Translations under genes and position numbers: made by a program
Assembly (NCBI GenBank): GCA_937981995.1
Contig: CALJNC010000056.1
Span: 1-37,105 of the forward strand
Direction of reading: 5' to 3'
Origin: an uncultured Chitinophagaceae bacterium
GTDB taxonomy: Bacteria; Bacteroidota; Bacteroidia; Chitinophagales; Chitinophagaceae
DNA length: 37,105 nt
The notes under the pieces: generated by a model
What the model saw: only the letters and a program-made list of their open reading frames with translations
What the model was told of the DNA's origin: nothing
Databases searched by the model: none
Shown: positions 17,254 through 25,833 of the stretch, piece by piece
Layout of the letters: each line of letters begins with the position of its first letter
How positions within the stretch are numbered: position 1 is the stretch's first letter

Positions 17254-19287
17254 ATGACCAAAAAGTCAAATAAATCAAAAGGCCCTAAGAAGGGTAGAAA
17301 GATTAAAAAGAATGGGCTAGCTTCAAAAGAAGCAACTCAAGTAGAAAAAAAGGCAGTTCCTAATTTAGTCACTTCGGGTGTTTTGCAAACTCGTCAGCTA
17401 TGGTTTATGTCAGCTTTCTTTTTTGTATTGTCCTTTGTCTTATACGCCAATACATTTCAACATCGTTTTGTATTAGATGACCATGGTATTATAGCCAACA
17501 ATAAAATTACTAAGGCGGCTTTTAGCGCTGATAATATTGCACTTATGTTTAAAACACCTTTGCGAAAAGGTGACGTGAGTGATAAAGAAAACTCCTTGTA
17601 CAGACCATTTACTAAGGTGATTTTAAACGCTCAATGGAATTTGTTTTCAGGTAATCCGCATCATTTTCATAAAATCAATGTGATATTGTACGGATTGTTG
17701 TGCATGCTTATTTTTTGGGTTCTGTATGATTTATTTGATAAGCGTTGGCTGCTGCCATTTTTAATTACCCTATTGTTTACAGTACATCCTATACATGTAG
17801 AGGTGGTTGCCAATGTAAAATCATTAGATGAAATATTGGCTATGATTGGAATTGTTGGTGCTATGCGTGGCATTCAGTTATATCTTATAAGCAATCGTTC
17901 TATTCATTTGATTTGGGGGACTTTGATTTTTGCTGCCGGTATATATTCCAAAGAGTCGGCAGTAGTTGGAATAGGTATTTTTCCTTTGCTTATTTTCTTC
18001 CATCAGGGTAAAATGAACGTAAAGAAAATTGCTTTATGTTGCGCTCCACTTGTAGTGGTAGCTATTCTTTTTATAATTTCAAGAGATGTTGTTTTGGGGC
18101 AATATCCTCAAAATGCTGAAACTAGTATTATGGATAATTTGATTGTAAAAGTCAAGGATAATATTCCATCACGATTTGCAACGGCAGTAATGATCGTTGG
18201 TTTTTACATTTACACATTTTTTGTGCCACATCCCTTAGCATGTGATTATTCTTATGCTACATTGGAGCCGGTATCAGTTTCGCATTGGGGCTTTGTGTTA
18301 TCTTTTTTACTTTGTTTAATTGCATTTATTTATGCCGTACTAAAATTAAAAAACAGGAGCAAAATATCTTTTGGGATCCTTTGGTTTTTTATTACGTTTT
18401 CAATCGCATCGAATGTATTCTTTTTGATTGGTACCAGTTTTGGTGAACGTCTTTTTTTTACACCAAGCTTGGGCTTGTGCATACTTACCGTGTTGTTGCT
18501 CGCACATTTTTTTAAGAAAGAAAGTGGTGATGGTTTTATGGAAAAAGTAAAAGCATCGCCTGTTTTATGGGGGATATTAGGTGTAGTTTGTGTTTTGTAT
18601 TCTTATAAAACGGTGGCGCGTAATATGGATTGGAAAAATGACTACGAGCTTTTTTCAAGAGATATAAAGTATAATGAAAATGCCACGCACCTATTATACT
18701 ATATGGGCAATCACTTGCCAAGCGAAGACAGAAAAGAGGTGCTAACTGAAGCAATGAGTGCAGCTGGTTATAATCAAAAGCAATTAATTGATTCAATTAG
18801 TAAAGAAGTGGCACAGAGTATCACCTTCTTTAGGCGATCCATGAGTATTTATCCTTACTTACCCGCCGATGGTTATAATCAATTGGGCAAAGCATATTTT
18901 TTACAAGGGCAATTAGATTCTGCTTATAAGTATTATTATAAAGCATTTAAAGAGGATACAACAAGCGGTATTTATACAAATAATGTAGGTACAGTTTATT
19001 TTCAAAGTGGCCAGTTTGATAAGGCAATTCCTTACTTTAAAAAAGCACATAGCTTAGATAATACGGAGGCCGATTTTATGAATAATATAGGCTGTGTTTA
19101 TGGCGAAACCCAAAAAGCAGATAGCGCAATATATTGGTTTAAAAATGCAACAGCCGCAGATTCTATGGATGTAAAATCCTTACAGTTTTTGGAGTTGACC
19201 TATCGTGCCATTGGAGATATACCCAACGCTGATTATTATAAAAGTAAGTTGCTGTATGTGCAGCAGTTGCGCAGGGAACGATTATAG
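17254..19287 (+). CDS. Membrane protein with C-terminal TPRs (TMTC/GT-C-like)
   Basis: A protein of about 677 residues. A very Lys-rich cytoplasmic N-terminus (about 40 residues) is followed by ~10 membrane segments and then, from about residue 540, by three to four TPR repeats (e.g. GYNQLGKAYFLQGQLDSAYKY, AIPYFKKAHSLDNTEADFMNN). The first loop contains FVLDDHGIIANN and later YRPFTKV, which resemble the acidic loop of GT-C glycosyltransferases such as the TMTC and PMT proteins. A lipid-linked sugar transferase role is therefore plausible but not proven. The Met at 17254 was preferred because it begins the Lys-rich tail. 17218 would add 12 residues. It is the last chromosomal gene before the island. 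Confidence 0.8.
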   Translation: MTKKSNKSKGPKKGRKIKKNGLASKEATQVEKKAVPNLVTSGVLQTRQLWFMSAFFFVLSFVLYANTFQHRFVLDDHGIIANNKITKAAFSADNIALMFKTPLRKGDVSDKENSLYRPFTKVILNAQWNLFSGNPHHFHKINVILYGLLCMLIFWVLYDLFDKRWLLPFLITLLFTVHPIHVEVVANVKSLDEILAMIGIVGAMRGIQLYLISNRSIHLIWGTLIFAAGIYSKESAVVGIGIFPLLIFFHQGKMNVKKIALCCAPLVVVAILFIISRDVVLGQYPQNAETSIMDNLIVKVKDNIPSRFATAVMIVGFYIYTFFVPHPLACDYSYATLEPVSVSHWGFVLSFLLCLIAFIYAVLKLKNRSKISFGILWFFITFSIASNVFFLIGTSFGERLFFTPSLGLCILTVLLLAHFFKKESGDGFMEKVKASPVLWGILGVVCVLYSYKTVARNMDWKNDYELFSRDIKYNENATHLLYYMGNHLPSEDRKEVLTEAMSAAGYNQKQLIDSISKEVAQSITFFRRSMSIYPYLPADGYNQLGKAYFLQGQLDSAYKYYYKAFKEDTTSGIYTNNVGTVYFQSGQFDKAIPYFKKAHSLDNTEADFMNNIGCVYGETQKADSAIYWFKNATAADSMDVKSLQFLELTYRAIGDIPNADYYKSKLLYVQQLRRERL

Positions 19288-19299
19288 TTAAAATATAAA

Positions 19300-19317
19300 A
19301 GCCCCAATGTAGGGGCT
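19300..19317 (-). terminator. Hairpin terminator, probably the ancestral ssrA terminator
   Basis: Stem AGCCCC (19300-19305) / GGGGCT (19312-19317) with a 6-nt loop. Read on the minus strand it is followed by TTTATATTTT, a good T-run. On the plus strand the tail is poorer in T. On the minus strand it lies 18 nt beyond the left ssrA remnant, where the terminator of ssrA would have been before integration. It may also end the TMTC-like gene that stops at 19287. Confidence 0.75.
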
Positions 19318-19334
19318 CTTACTTTTATAATTCA

Positions 19335-19347
19335 GTGGAGCTGGCGG
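19335..19347. repeat. Left attachment site (13-bp core), ssrA 3' remnant
   Basis: GTGGAGCTGGCGG, identical to 35903-35915. On the minus strand it reads CCGCCAGCTCCAC, which is the last part of the tmRNA T-stem, the acceptor 3' strand and the discriminator. No other ssrA sequence is found on this side. Confidence 0.85.
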
Positions 19348-19464
19348 TTCTACTTAATTAGTTCGTGGTAGTTTTTTTTGGTTTGATTATTATATTTAGA
19401 CTCAATAAATGCAACTACTCAGACCATTTTAGTTCTTTCCAGTTCGCCTTAGTTTGTTACTTTT

Positions 19465-19485
19465 GGGTAAAAATCGGGGTAAAAA
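19465..19485 (+). repeat. Left copy of island-end repeat
   Basis: A 21-nt element containing AAATCGGGGTAAAAA (19471-19485) that matches 35839-35859 at 18 of 21 positions in the same orientation. It lies just upstream of the integrase start, 117 bp inside the left attachment core. It is also internally repetitive (GGGTAAAAA twice). A binding site for the integrase or an accessory factor is a plausible role. Confidence 0.6.
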
Positions 19486-19493
19486 TACTATAT

Positions 19494-20822
19494 ATGGCTG
19501 TAACATTCGTAATCAATAAAGGCAAGAAACTTAAGCAGAGTATTTATGTTCGGGTTAGAGACTCCATGGGCAAAGAGGCTAAACGGGCGATTCCTGTTCA
19601 AATAAATAAAACGGATTGGAGTAAGAAGGTTGGGGGCTTAATTAAACCTAGTGCATTTTCTAGTGCTATAGAACTTAATGCTAAGATGCGTTCGTTAAAA
19701 AGTAGAATAGAGGAAGAGGTTAGGATTTTAAAAATAGAAGGGCAAGCTATTAATTCCAAATGGCTACAAGGGTTAATCAATAATCACTTTGACCTTACTT
19801 CAAGCGATGCAGAAGATAAGACAATATTTCTTATACCATTCGTACAAAATTTTATTGAAAAGCTACCAAATAGAATTGTAGAAAAGAAAAATAAGCCAGT
19901 CTCTAAAGGAACCATTAAAGCATATAAAACAACTTCGAATAAGTTAAGACGATTTGAAGAGTATAGAAGAGTAGTAGATAAAGAGAAATCACTCAGGATT
20001 AAGATTAAAGAAGTAGATGATAGTTTTTTTTATCGCTTTAAAACTTTCTTAATGGATGAGTATAAAAATGGTATAAATACAGTTAGGGGAGAGCTTAAGC
20101 AACTAAAGTCAATGCTTTATGAAGCTCAAAGGCAAGGGTTAAAAGTTGACTCCTCATTTAAAAGGGTAAAAATCATTTATGCAAAAACTAATCATTTCTC
20201 CATAACCTATGAAGAATTTAATAAGGTGTATGAGCTAGATGTAAGTGAGAATGTTAGACTACAAAATGTCAAAGATATTTTTGTCATAGGTTTTTTTACA
20301 GGATTGCGCATTTCTGATATTTTACGCTTGAATACTTCTATGATAACCTCCGATAATTGTATTAGAATTAAACCAAAGAAAACGGACGATGTAGTTGTAT
20401 TAATTCCAATTAGTAAGCAGGTGCAGGAGATACTTGATAGAAGAAATGGAGCATTCCCAAGAAGTATCTCTGACGTTAAGTTTAACTTATACTTGAAAGA
20501 GTTAACTAAACTATCTGGATTAAATAGATTAGTAGAAGTTGATAAAGCTTTTGTTGAAGAGGCAAAAAACTTTGAGGGTAAAGTAGTTAAAATTCGAAAG
20601 AGTATACGAGGGGAATATCCAATTCATGAGGTTATTTCAAGTCATGTAATGAGAAGAAGTTTCTGTTCGTATTTTTATGGTAAACTTGATACTTTAACTA
20701 TAATGAGAATAAGCGGACACTCTACTGAAAAGCAATTTTTAGATTATGTTCGTATTACACCTGAAGAGCATGCCAATAAGATGAAAGAGCTTTGGTTAAA
20801 AATGGGATTGATAATAAATTAA
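19494..20822 (+). CDS. Tyrosine recombinase (integrase)
   Basis: A 442-residue phage-type integrase that presumably inserts and excises this element at ssrA. An N-terminal arm-binding domain with the Bacteroidota pattern (KKLKQSIYVRVRDSMGK) comes first, then a helical core-binding domain (about 110-235), then the catalytic domain. The full active-site set is visible: R272 in FTGLRISDI, Lys near 296 in KPKKTDD, H384 and R387 in SSHVMRRSF, H409 in ISGHST and the nucleophile Y418 in FLDYVRI. The start at 19494 gives the usual MAVTFVINKGKKLK beginning. A Met at 19365 would add 43 unrelated hydrophobic residues and overlap the end repeat. The gene faces inward from the left attachment site. Confidence 0.94.
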   Translation: MAVTFVINKGKKLKQSIYVRVRDSMGKEAKRAIPVQINKTDWSKKVGGLIKPSAFSSAIELNAKMRSLKSRIEEEVRILKIEGQAINSKWLQGLINNHFDLTSSDAEDKTIFLIPFVQNFIEKLPNRIVEKKNKPVSKGTIKAYKTTSNKLRRFEEYRRVVDKEKSLRIKIKEVDDSFFYRFKTFLMDEYKNGINTVRGELKQLKSMLYEAQRQGLKVDSSFKRVKIIYAKTNHFSITYEEFNKVYELDVSENVRLQNVKDIFVIGFFTGLRISDILRLNTSMITSDNCIRIKPKKTDDVVVLIPISKQVQEILDRRNGAFPRSISDVKFNLYLKELTKLSGLNRLVEVDKAFVEEAKNFEGKVVKIRKSIRGEYPIHEVISSHVMRRSFCSYFYGKLDTLTIMRISGHSTEKQFLDYVRITPEEHANKMKELWLKMGLIIN

Positions 20823-20832
20823 TGGATATAAA

Positions 20833-21558
20833 ATGGACTTGACGGAGAAGATAACGTTTATAGCACTAAGGGAATTGCTATTAGGTAGTAAGCTTGAGAA
20901 TACCTTAAATAGAACAATTGATTTGACCGATGAGAGTTCATTCGGTTCAAAATTTGAATTAGATAGCATTATTGAAGGAGGTCATAATAAGTTTCGATTA
21001 GAGTTTGATAAAATTATTGAAGAGAATGATTTAAAGTTTAAAACAGCATTTTCAATTTTCAAGAATTTTTTAGATAAAACTTTGAATAGCACAGATAATT
21101 GGGTTAGAAAGTATCCCAGAAGCAAAGATTTGCTGCATTATATATATCGCAGACATAAAGAATTTTTAGACAATATGACGTTGCAGTATTTTCCTGAACT
21201 GCTAGAAAGCAATAAGATAGTGTCGGAAGATGAGGAGGTAGATTCTGCAGAATTTGATGAGTTTGGCAGGAATAGTAAATTAATTGAAAAGTATTTGGTG
21301 CTAAAAGAATTGGGTATTATCGATTTACTAATTAGCCGTTCGAAAGAGTGTAATCCGTCAAGTGGGAATCCAAATGAATCAAAGCTGGGTAGATTGTTGA
21401 ATTATCTGTTATTAGAAAATGACAGACCCAACAGCACCACTTTGGGAAAGTACATAAGCAGGTATGGTTATAAAGATAAGGTGGCAAGCTCAGTGCCGTC
21501 TGATATAACTTCAGCGAAAGTCAATGACGTACTTTCCAAGTTTAATTTAAAGAAATAG
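20833..21558 (+). CDS. Hypothetical protein of the island
   Basis: A 241-residue protein that I do not recognise. It is charged and mostly helical, with no signal peptide or membrane segment. The middle (about 75-140) is rich in aromatic and basic residues (DLLHYIYRRHKEFLDN), followed by an acidic stretch (SEDEEVDSAEFDEFG). The end (KLGRLLNYLLLENDRPNS, later VNDVLSKFNLKK) could be a small helical DNA-binding region, but this is a guess. It starts 10 bp after the integrase and precedes the small HTH gene, a position often occupied by regulators of excision or mobilisation. Confidence 0.75.
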   Translation: MDLTEKITFIALRELLLGSKLENTLNRTIDLTDESSFGSKFELDSIIEGGHNKFRLEFDKIIEENDLKFKTAFSIFKNFLDKTLNSTDNWVRKYPRSKDLLHYIYRRHKEFLDNMTLQYFPELLESNKIVSEDEEVDSAEFDEFGRNSKLIEKYLVLKELGIIDLLISRSKECNPSSGNPNESKLGRLLNYLLLENDRPNSTTLGKYISRYGYKDKVASSVPSDITSAKVNDVLSKFNLKK

Positions 21559-21571
21559 GGTTGTCCAGAGA

Positions 21572-21590
21572 TTTAGGACTGAGTCCTAAA
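21572..21590. promoter_or_regulatory. 19-bp palindrome, candidate operator
   Basis: TTTAGGACTGAGTCCTAAA is a perfect inverted repeat with 9-bp arms and a single central base. It is flanked by TGTCC at 21562-21566 and 21593-21597, and by the inverse GGACA at 21636-21640. It lies 25 bp upstream of the HTH gene start, so it may be the binding site of that protein or a control site for the HTH-polymerase pair. Confidence 0.55.
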
Positions 21591-21615
21591 ATTGTCCTAC
21601 GTGTATTTGTCTCAT

Positions 21616-21852
21616 ATGACAGATAACAATTTTCAGGACACAATAAACGAAATTTTAGAGAAATACCAGTTAGGTATACAAGACTTAGTTTGGCTTACAG
21701 CTGTGGAAGCCAGAGACTATCTAAAAATAGGTAAAACTAGTTTTCACGAAAGACAAAATCAAGGGTTAATACTTCCTTTCTATGAAGGTACAAAGCCGAC
21801 ATATTTAAAGGCACAACTAGCTGAATATAAACTATCACTTCTCAACAAATAG
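21616..21852 (+). CDS. Small HTH protein, excisionase-like
   Basis: A 78-residue protein. The C-terminal 50 residues (VWLTAVEARDYLKIGKTSF, then HERQNQGLILPFYEG and KPTYLKAQLAEYK) have the layout of a MerR/excisionase-type helix-turn-helix with a short wing. Small proteins of this type next to integrases usually act as directionality factors or regulators. I used the ATG at 21616; a TTG at 21592 would add eight residues and run into the flanking operator repeats. The stop is 2 bp before the start of the polymerase-like gene, so the two are probably co-translated. Confidence 0.75.
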   Translation: MTDNNFQDTINEILEKYQLGIQDLVWLTAVEARDYLKIGKTSFHERQNQGLILPFYEGTKPTYLKAQLAEYKLSLLNK

Positions 21853-21854
21853 GA

Positions 21855-23219
21855 ATGGATAGTTTTAAAGTAGTTCTCCCGCAAGGGATAGATTGGGATG
21901 CTCTTTTTAAGAATGAAAAGCCTCAAATTAAGGAGTTAGCCAAAATGATAGTTTCTTGTATTTATTTGAAAATTACATATAAATGGGATGCTCACATAAA
22001 TAAAGGGACAGATGAGCCATTTGATTTAAACGATGTTCAAATCCGTTTAAATGCTAAAATTTTAAAAGAAACCTATGGGTCAAATTATAAGAAAGTGCTA
22101 AGCATATTGCACCAAAAAGTACTTTTTAAATATCCTTATACACCTACCAGATGGGTAAATGGTAAAAAAGAACAAGGAAAAAGTTTTGGATACTCTATAA
22201 ATCCGAAATGGTGGTATTGCCAACCTGAAATTCATGAGATAAATTGTGGATATACAATTATCAAGAATTCAATTAAGCGACTAAGAAAACCAGTAAGCTC
22301 TGCTGAGCGTAAAGCTTTTAATAAGTATAAACACACCTATAAGTTTTACAAAGCAGGTAGATTCTCAGTTGATTTTGATGAACTTCAGCAATTTTTAGAC
22401 GAGAGTGATATGCATATTGCAGATAAATTCTACAGCCTTTCTATAGCTTGTAAATTGGTAAATGGTGATTATCGAGCCGTCAATCATACAGAAACTGATG
22501 GTCGTTTTCATACCATAATAACCCAACTGCCAAAAAATATCAGAAAATTCATAAAATATGACAATCAGCCCCTTGCAGAGGTTGATTTGTCTAATTCAGT
22601 ACTCTATATACTGGCTAGCATATTGAATAACACAACACTATATAATAAGCTAGTAAACTCTAATATACTATATATGATTCCAGATTTGCTCAAAAGTGTT
22701 GATATTATTGAATTAGAGCTATTTTGTAAAAAGTGTTTTACTGGTAGTATCTATGACGTTTTTATTGATAAGCTTATTCCAAAATATACTTCAAAAGAAT
22801 TATTTAGCTATAGTGCCAAGACATGTAAAGAGGTCTATAATTACAGCTGCGAGATGAATCGTGCTATCATTAAAAAGAGGTTACTGGCGTTCCTGTTTGC
22901 CCCTAATGGAGATTATGAGGATGTAGGAGAAGCCTTTGAAGAATTATTCCCTAAAGTGTATGGGCTAATCTGGAAGCTAAAGGAAAAAAATCATAAATGG
23001 ATTTCACATTTATTATTTAGCTGCGAGGCGTATTGTATGCATAAATTTTCCAAAGAGATTAATAATTCAAAGGGAGGTAGGATGCCGTTGTTTTTATTGC
23101 ATGATTGTATCGTTATGCAAAAAGGAAATGAAGAATATGTAGAAGAGTATTTACTAAAATCCTTTCAAAAATTCACTGGACAACCGCCCACTCTTAAAAT
23201 TAAATATTGGGATGAATAG
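21855..23219 (+). CDS. Compact family-A polymerase-like protein
   Basis: A 454-residue protein without a name known to me. From about residue 213 it follows the order of family-A DNA polymerase motifs. TDGRFHT (214-220) and LPKNIRKFI (225-233) match the TGR...LPNxR lead-in. Motif A is LAEVDLSNS with D244. A motif B-like helix has R336 and K340 (RAIIKKRLLAFLF), and is followed by FEELFPKVYGLIWKLKEK as in the O-helix region. Motif C is LLHDCIVMQ with H416 and D417. The C-terminal PPTLKIKYW resembles the end of Pol I. No exonuclease domain is present. The first ~190 residues look like a winged-helix region (VLSILHQKVLFKYPY) and may bind DNA. I infer a replication protein of the element. Polymerase activity is not proven, and the metal-binding Asp pair is the main support. 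Confidence 0.72.
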   Translation: MDSFKVVLPQGIDWDALFKNEKPQIKELAKMIVSCIYLKITYKWDAHINKGTDEPFDLNDVQIRLNAKILKETYGSNYKKVLSILHQKVLFKYPYTPTRWVNGKKEQGKSFGYSINPKWWYCQPEIHEINCGYTIIKNSIKRLRKPVSSAERKAFNKYKHTYKFYKAGRFSVDFDELQQFLDESDMHIADKFYSLSIACKLVNGDYRAVNHTETDGRFHTIITQLPKNIRKFIKYDNQPLAEVDLSNSVLYILASILNNTTLYNKLVNSNILYMIPDLLKSVDIIELELFCKKCFTGSIYDVFIDKLIPKYTSKELFSYSAKTCKEVYNYSCEMNRAIIKKRLLAFLFAPNGDYEDVGEAFEELFPKVYGLIWKLKEKNHKWISHLLFSCEAYCMHKFSKEINNSKGGRMPLFLLHDCIVMQKGNEEYVEEYLLKSFQKFTGQPPTLKIKYWDE

Positions 23220-23518
23220 CATTTGCGAACTCATACGAATCAATACAAACTTAAACTTACATTAGGCGAATTAACCTAGCTAGAGAAGTGCCTTTAAATG
23301 GCTCATAGATGGCAATTAAAAGGGTTTTGTTGTTTAGTGGGCATATTGCTTCAGAAGTAAAAGAATGCTAAGATTTCCTCGTTTAGAGCTAGTTGTGTTT
23401 AGTTAGTTGTGTAAAGGATGTCCATTGTGAAAGATGGCTCAAGAACAGCGGATATTAATGCCACAAGGAACTTTTAATCACGGATTGTTTTATAAAGTTT
23501 AAATCATGAAGTAGTGAT
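23220..23518. other. Intergenic region, no gene seen
   Basis: A 299-bp stretch between the polymerase-like gene and the convergent exported protein. It contains a 9-bp direct repeat TAGTTGTGT (23390-23398 and 23404-23412) but no open frame, RNA gene or clear terminator. An origin of replication next to the replication gene is conceivable, but no iterons are visible. Confidence 0.4.
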
Positions 23519-24184
23519 TTATTTCTTTCTGGTTAAAGAAAAATTATGTACTTCACCATTTACTTCAACTTGAATATCAACCTCATTAACTTTTTTCTTT
23601 TTAAAGATGAGAAATCCAGTTATTGATTTTTCAGGCTCCAAAGTTTCTTTAAATAAATAATACTCCCTGAAATAGTCAACCTGATTCATTGTGCGATTTA
23701 CATTAGCCATATGATTTTGCTGTATGACTTGATTATCAATTCTTTGTTCTTGAGCACTCTTAGTGTTTTTGCCGAGGTATGAATTTCTTGTATTTTCCAT
23801 TGTATTACTCAAGGGTTGTGCTGCACTGCTAACAGCTGACCATTGTACGGCTCTTTTTAATTTCTTCATTACTTTATCGCCTGTCATATGCTCTATTATA
23901 GCGTCTGTTTTATAGTTTGTTACAACAATAGATTCTGGTGTAAAATTGAAGGTAGAATTGCTTTCATTATAAACTGATATATCCATTCTAAGCCCTGCAA
24001 GCATTTCTCCAAAAGAAACGATAACTGTTGAATTATTTTGGGTACTTATTAAATAGGGAATACCGTTTTGATACTTGACATTAATAGTTGTATCCGCAGG
24101 TTCGTAATATTTTAAGATTTGATATTGCGCCTTCAATATTTGGCTTGAAATAATAATGAGAGTAAGGAGTAATAACTTTTTCAT
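23519..24184 (-). CDS. Hypothetical exported protein
   Basis: A 221-residue protein with a clear signal peptide (KKLLLLTLIIISSQILKAQ) that I cannot assign to a family. The mature part starts with YQILKYYEPADTTIN and has a beta-rich first half. A Gln/Asn-rich central linker follows (about 135-165, EQRIDNQVIQQNHMANVNRTMNQ), and the protein ends in a short beta region (ITGFLIFKKKKVNEVDIQV). It is convergent with the polymerase-like gene and divergent from the next exported protein across 288 bp. No lipobox, so it is likely periplasmic or outer-membrane-associated. Confidence 0.78.
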   Translation of the reverse strand: MKKLLLLTLIIISSQILKAQYQILKYYEPADTTINVKYQNGIPYLISTQNNSTVIVSFGEMLAGLRMDISVYNESNSTFNFTPESIVVTNYKTDAIIEHMTGDKVMKKLKRAVQWSAVSSAAQPLSNTMENTRNSYLGKNTKSAQEQRIDNQVIQQNHMANVNRTMNQVDYFREYYLFKETLEPEKSITGFLIFKKKKVNEVDIQVEVNGEVHNFSLTRKK

Positions 24185-24426
24185 AATGTACTTTTTTCAA
24201 AATGAAATATAATATTCAGAACATTGGGACTAAAGGAAGATTTTATTCTTTAGTGTATTTTAACAAGAAAATTATTTAGTTGGATAAACAATCCTTTTTA
24301 CTTTAATTGGTCTAGCTATTTATAATCTTTCTAGTTCTATAGATAATCATTAAACTTAAAGTTGTTTAGTCAAAGAATTAAGGTGCTGGATAAAGTATTC
24401 ACGATTTTAGTATTGTAAAATTTTAA

Positions 24427-24434
24427 TACCTTTG
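24427..24434 (+). promoter_or_regulatory. Candidate -7 promoter element
   Basis: TACCTTTG matches TAnnTTTG and lies 38 bp upstream of the start of the 125-aa exported protein. The -33 box is unclear. Confidence 0.4.
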
Positions 24435-24472
24435 ATTAAACCTTTTAATCTGGTATTTAAAACGTTTATATA

Positions 24473-24850
24473 ATGAAATACTTAACTCTACTATTAATAT
24501 GTGCATTCGGCACCAGTTCTTTAGTCGCTCAAACTCAATTTGAATACACTGGTGAATCTAGTTACTTCACTCCAGAGCAAATGAAGAATGATTCACCTCC
24601 TGAAAGTAAATTCAAGGTAAAAGTCTTGTATTATGAGGCAAAGAAGAAGTACGAGATTTATAGCCCCATAAAGCTTGTATATACCCTTTATAAAGGGGAT
24701 TTTATTAAAGATTTAGGCTCTTCTCAACTTTATAAAGGACAAGTCTATGAAAATGAAAAATGGTATACTGTGAAAATAGCTTTTCACTTTTATGATTTTG
24801 CTGTCATATTTGATGATGGTAGTACTTATTACTACAGCCATTACGAGTAA
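24473..24850 (+). CDS. Hypothetical small exported protein
   Basis: A 125-residue protein with a signal peptide (KYLTLLLICAFGTSSLVAQ). The mature part is rich in Tyr, Lys and Glu, with segments such as EYTGESSYFTPEQMKND and YYEAKKKYEIYSP and a C-terminal FDDGSTYYYSHYE. The predicted fold is a small beta barrel or sandwich. I recognise no family. It has its own candidate promoter and is not closely linked to either neighbour. Function unknown. Confidence 0.75.
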   Translation: MKYLTLLLICAFGTSSLVAQTQFEYTGESSYFTPEQMKNDSPPESKFKVKVLYYEAKKKYEIYSPIKLVYTLYKGDFIKDLGSSQLYKGQVYENEKWYTVKIAFHFYDFAVIFDDGSTYYYSHYE

Positions 24851-25124
24851 TCGCTATAATTTATAGTTTTTAAATTGAACTCGTTTGGTTAGAGCAGAAG
24901 AATATCGAATACTGCCTCCGTAGTTACTAGCTTATGGTAAGATTTTAGTTTTGTTAGAAACCTATTTTAAGAGTTTATAGTTAAAAGCCGTCTCTCGTTA
25001 TTTTATTTGTTGGCTCTTAAATGCTATCATAGCCTTATCTACAGCTGACACCGCTAACCGTTATTAAAAAGTTTTTAGAAGAGAAAAACTAGAAATCATA
25101 TCTAATTCCGAATATATTTATTGA

Positions 25125-25802
25125 ATGAAAATTCTCTATATTTTATTTACAGCTTTTATTATTCAATTATTTTGTTTGTCAACCAATGCTCAGAATTTAA
25201 GGAAGTATGAATGTGATGGTATTTCAAGTGTTATGATTGAGGATGTTTACTATAAATTCAAGGAATACGGGTTACCTGTTTATATCCAAGGTGACAGTAA
25301 AGATTTTCTGTTATATATGATTAATAAATTCTCAAGACAGGCGATAACCCAAATTTGCATAGAATCTTGGGTACGTTCATCTGAGAATGGGTTTGAAAAT
25401 TCTTATCAGTCTTTTAAAAAAGAAATTTGTTATTTGCCCAAACAAGGGTATAAAGATAATTATCAAGTATTGGAAATAATAAGACAAATGCATCGTTCAT
25501 GTATAGCAAATGGCGGTTATAAGAAAAGAAGTAAAAGGCAAGGTTCAACCAGCACCAAAACAAACAACTCTTATAAACCTCAAGAGAAGTCTTATGAGAA
25601 ACCTTGTAAATATTTGAAAGTAACAAGCTATAAAGCATATTTCCACAATCTGCCAAAAAGTACGACCAAAAGAAAAGCTTACTTGGTTATAGGAACGTGT
25701 ATTAAACCCCTAGATTATAAAAACGGTTACGCATATATAGTCTTCAAGAATACTAGAGGTCAAGTCTCAAAAGGTTGGATTAGTCTCGATGATGTCGAAT
25801 AA
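25125..25802 (+). CDS. Exported protein with C-terminal SH3-like domain
   Basis: A 225-residue protein with a signal peptide ending near NAQ. An N-terminal region of unknown fold contains three Cys (KYECDG, ITQICIES, FKKEICYLPKQGY). A Ser/Lys/Asn-rich linker follows (about 130-155). The last ~65 residues, CKYLKVTSYKAYFHNLP through KGWISLDDVE, have the layout of a bacterial SH3 domain with its final GWI strand. Such domains often bind cell wall or peptides. The next gene begins inside the last codons in another frame, so the pair is probably co-expressed. Confidence 0.75.
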   Translation: MKILYILFTAFIIQLFCLSTNAQNLRKYECDGISSVMIEDVYYKFKEYGLPVYIQGDSKDFLLYMINKFSRQAITQICIESWVRSSENGFENSYQSFKKEICYLPKQGYKDNYQVLEIIRQMHRSCIANGGYKKRSKRQGSTSTKTNNSYKPQEKSYEKPCKYLKVTSYKAYFHNLPKSTTKRKAYLVIGTCIKPLDYKNGYAYIVFKNTRGQVSKGWISLDDVE

Positions 25803-25833
25803 TAACTTTAATCAAATGAATAAGAAATTACAG

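Noticed and set aside
19365-19493. N-terminal extension of the integrase
   Set aside because: The extra 43 residues are hydrophobic and unlike the family, and overlap the island-end repeat. Homologous integrases start at the MAVTF-like position.
21855-23219. Reverse transcriptase or T7-type RNA polymerase
   Set aside because: No YxDD motif is present. The TGR lead-in, RxxxK and C-terminal end fit the DNA-polymerase branch of family A better, though a single-subunit RNA polymerase cannot be fully excluded.
21592-23219. Toxin-antitoxin pair (HTH plus larger protein)
   Set aside because: The second protein is too large and carries polymerase-like motifs. The pair is better explained as excisionase/regulator plus replication protein.
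24851-25124. Possible small gene or RNA between two exported-protein genes
   Set aside because: No frame with a plausible start or protein-like composition, and only weak AT-rich hairpins are present.
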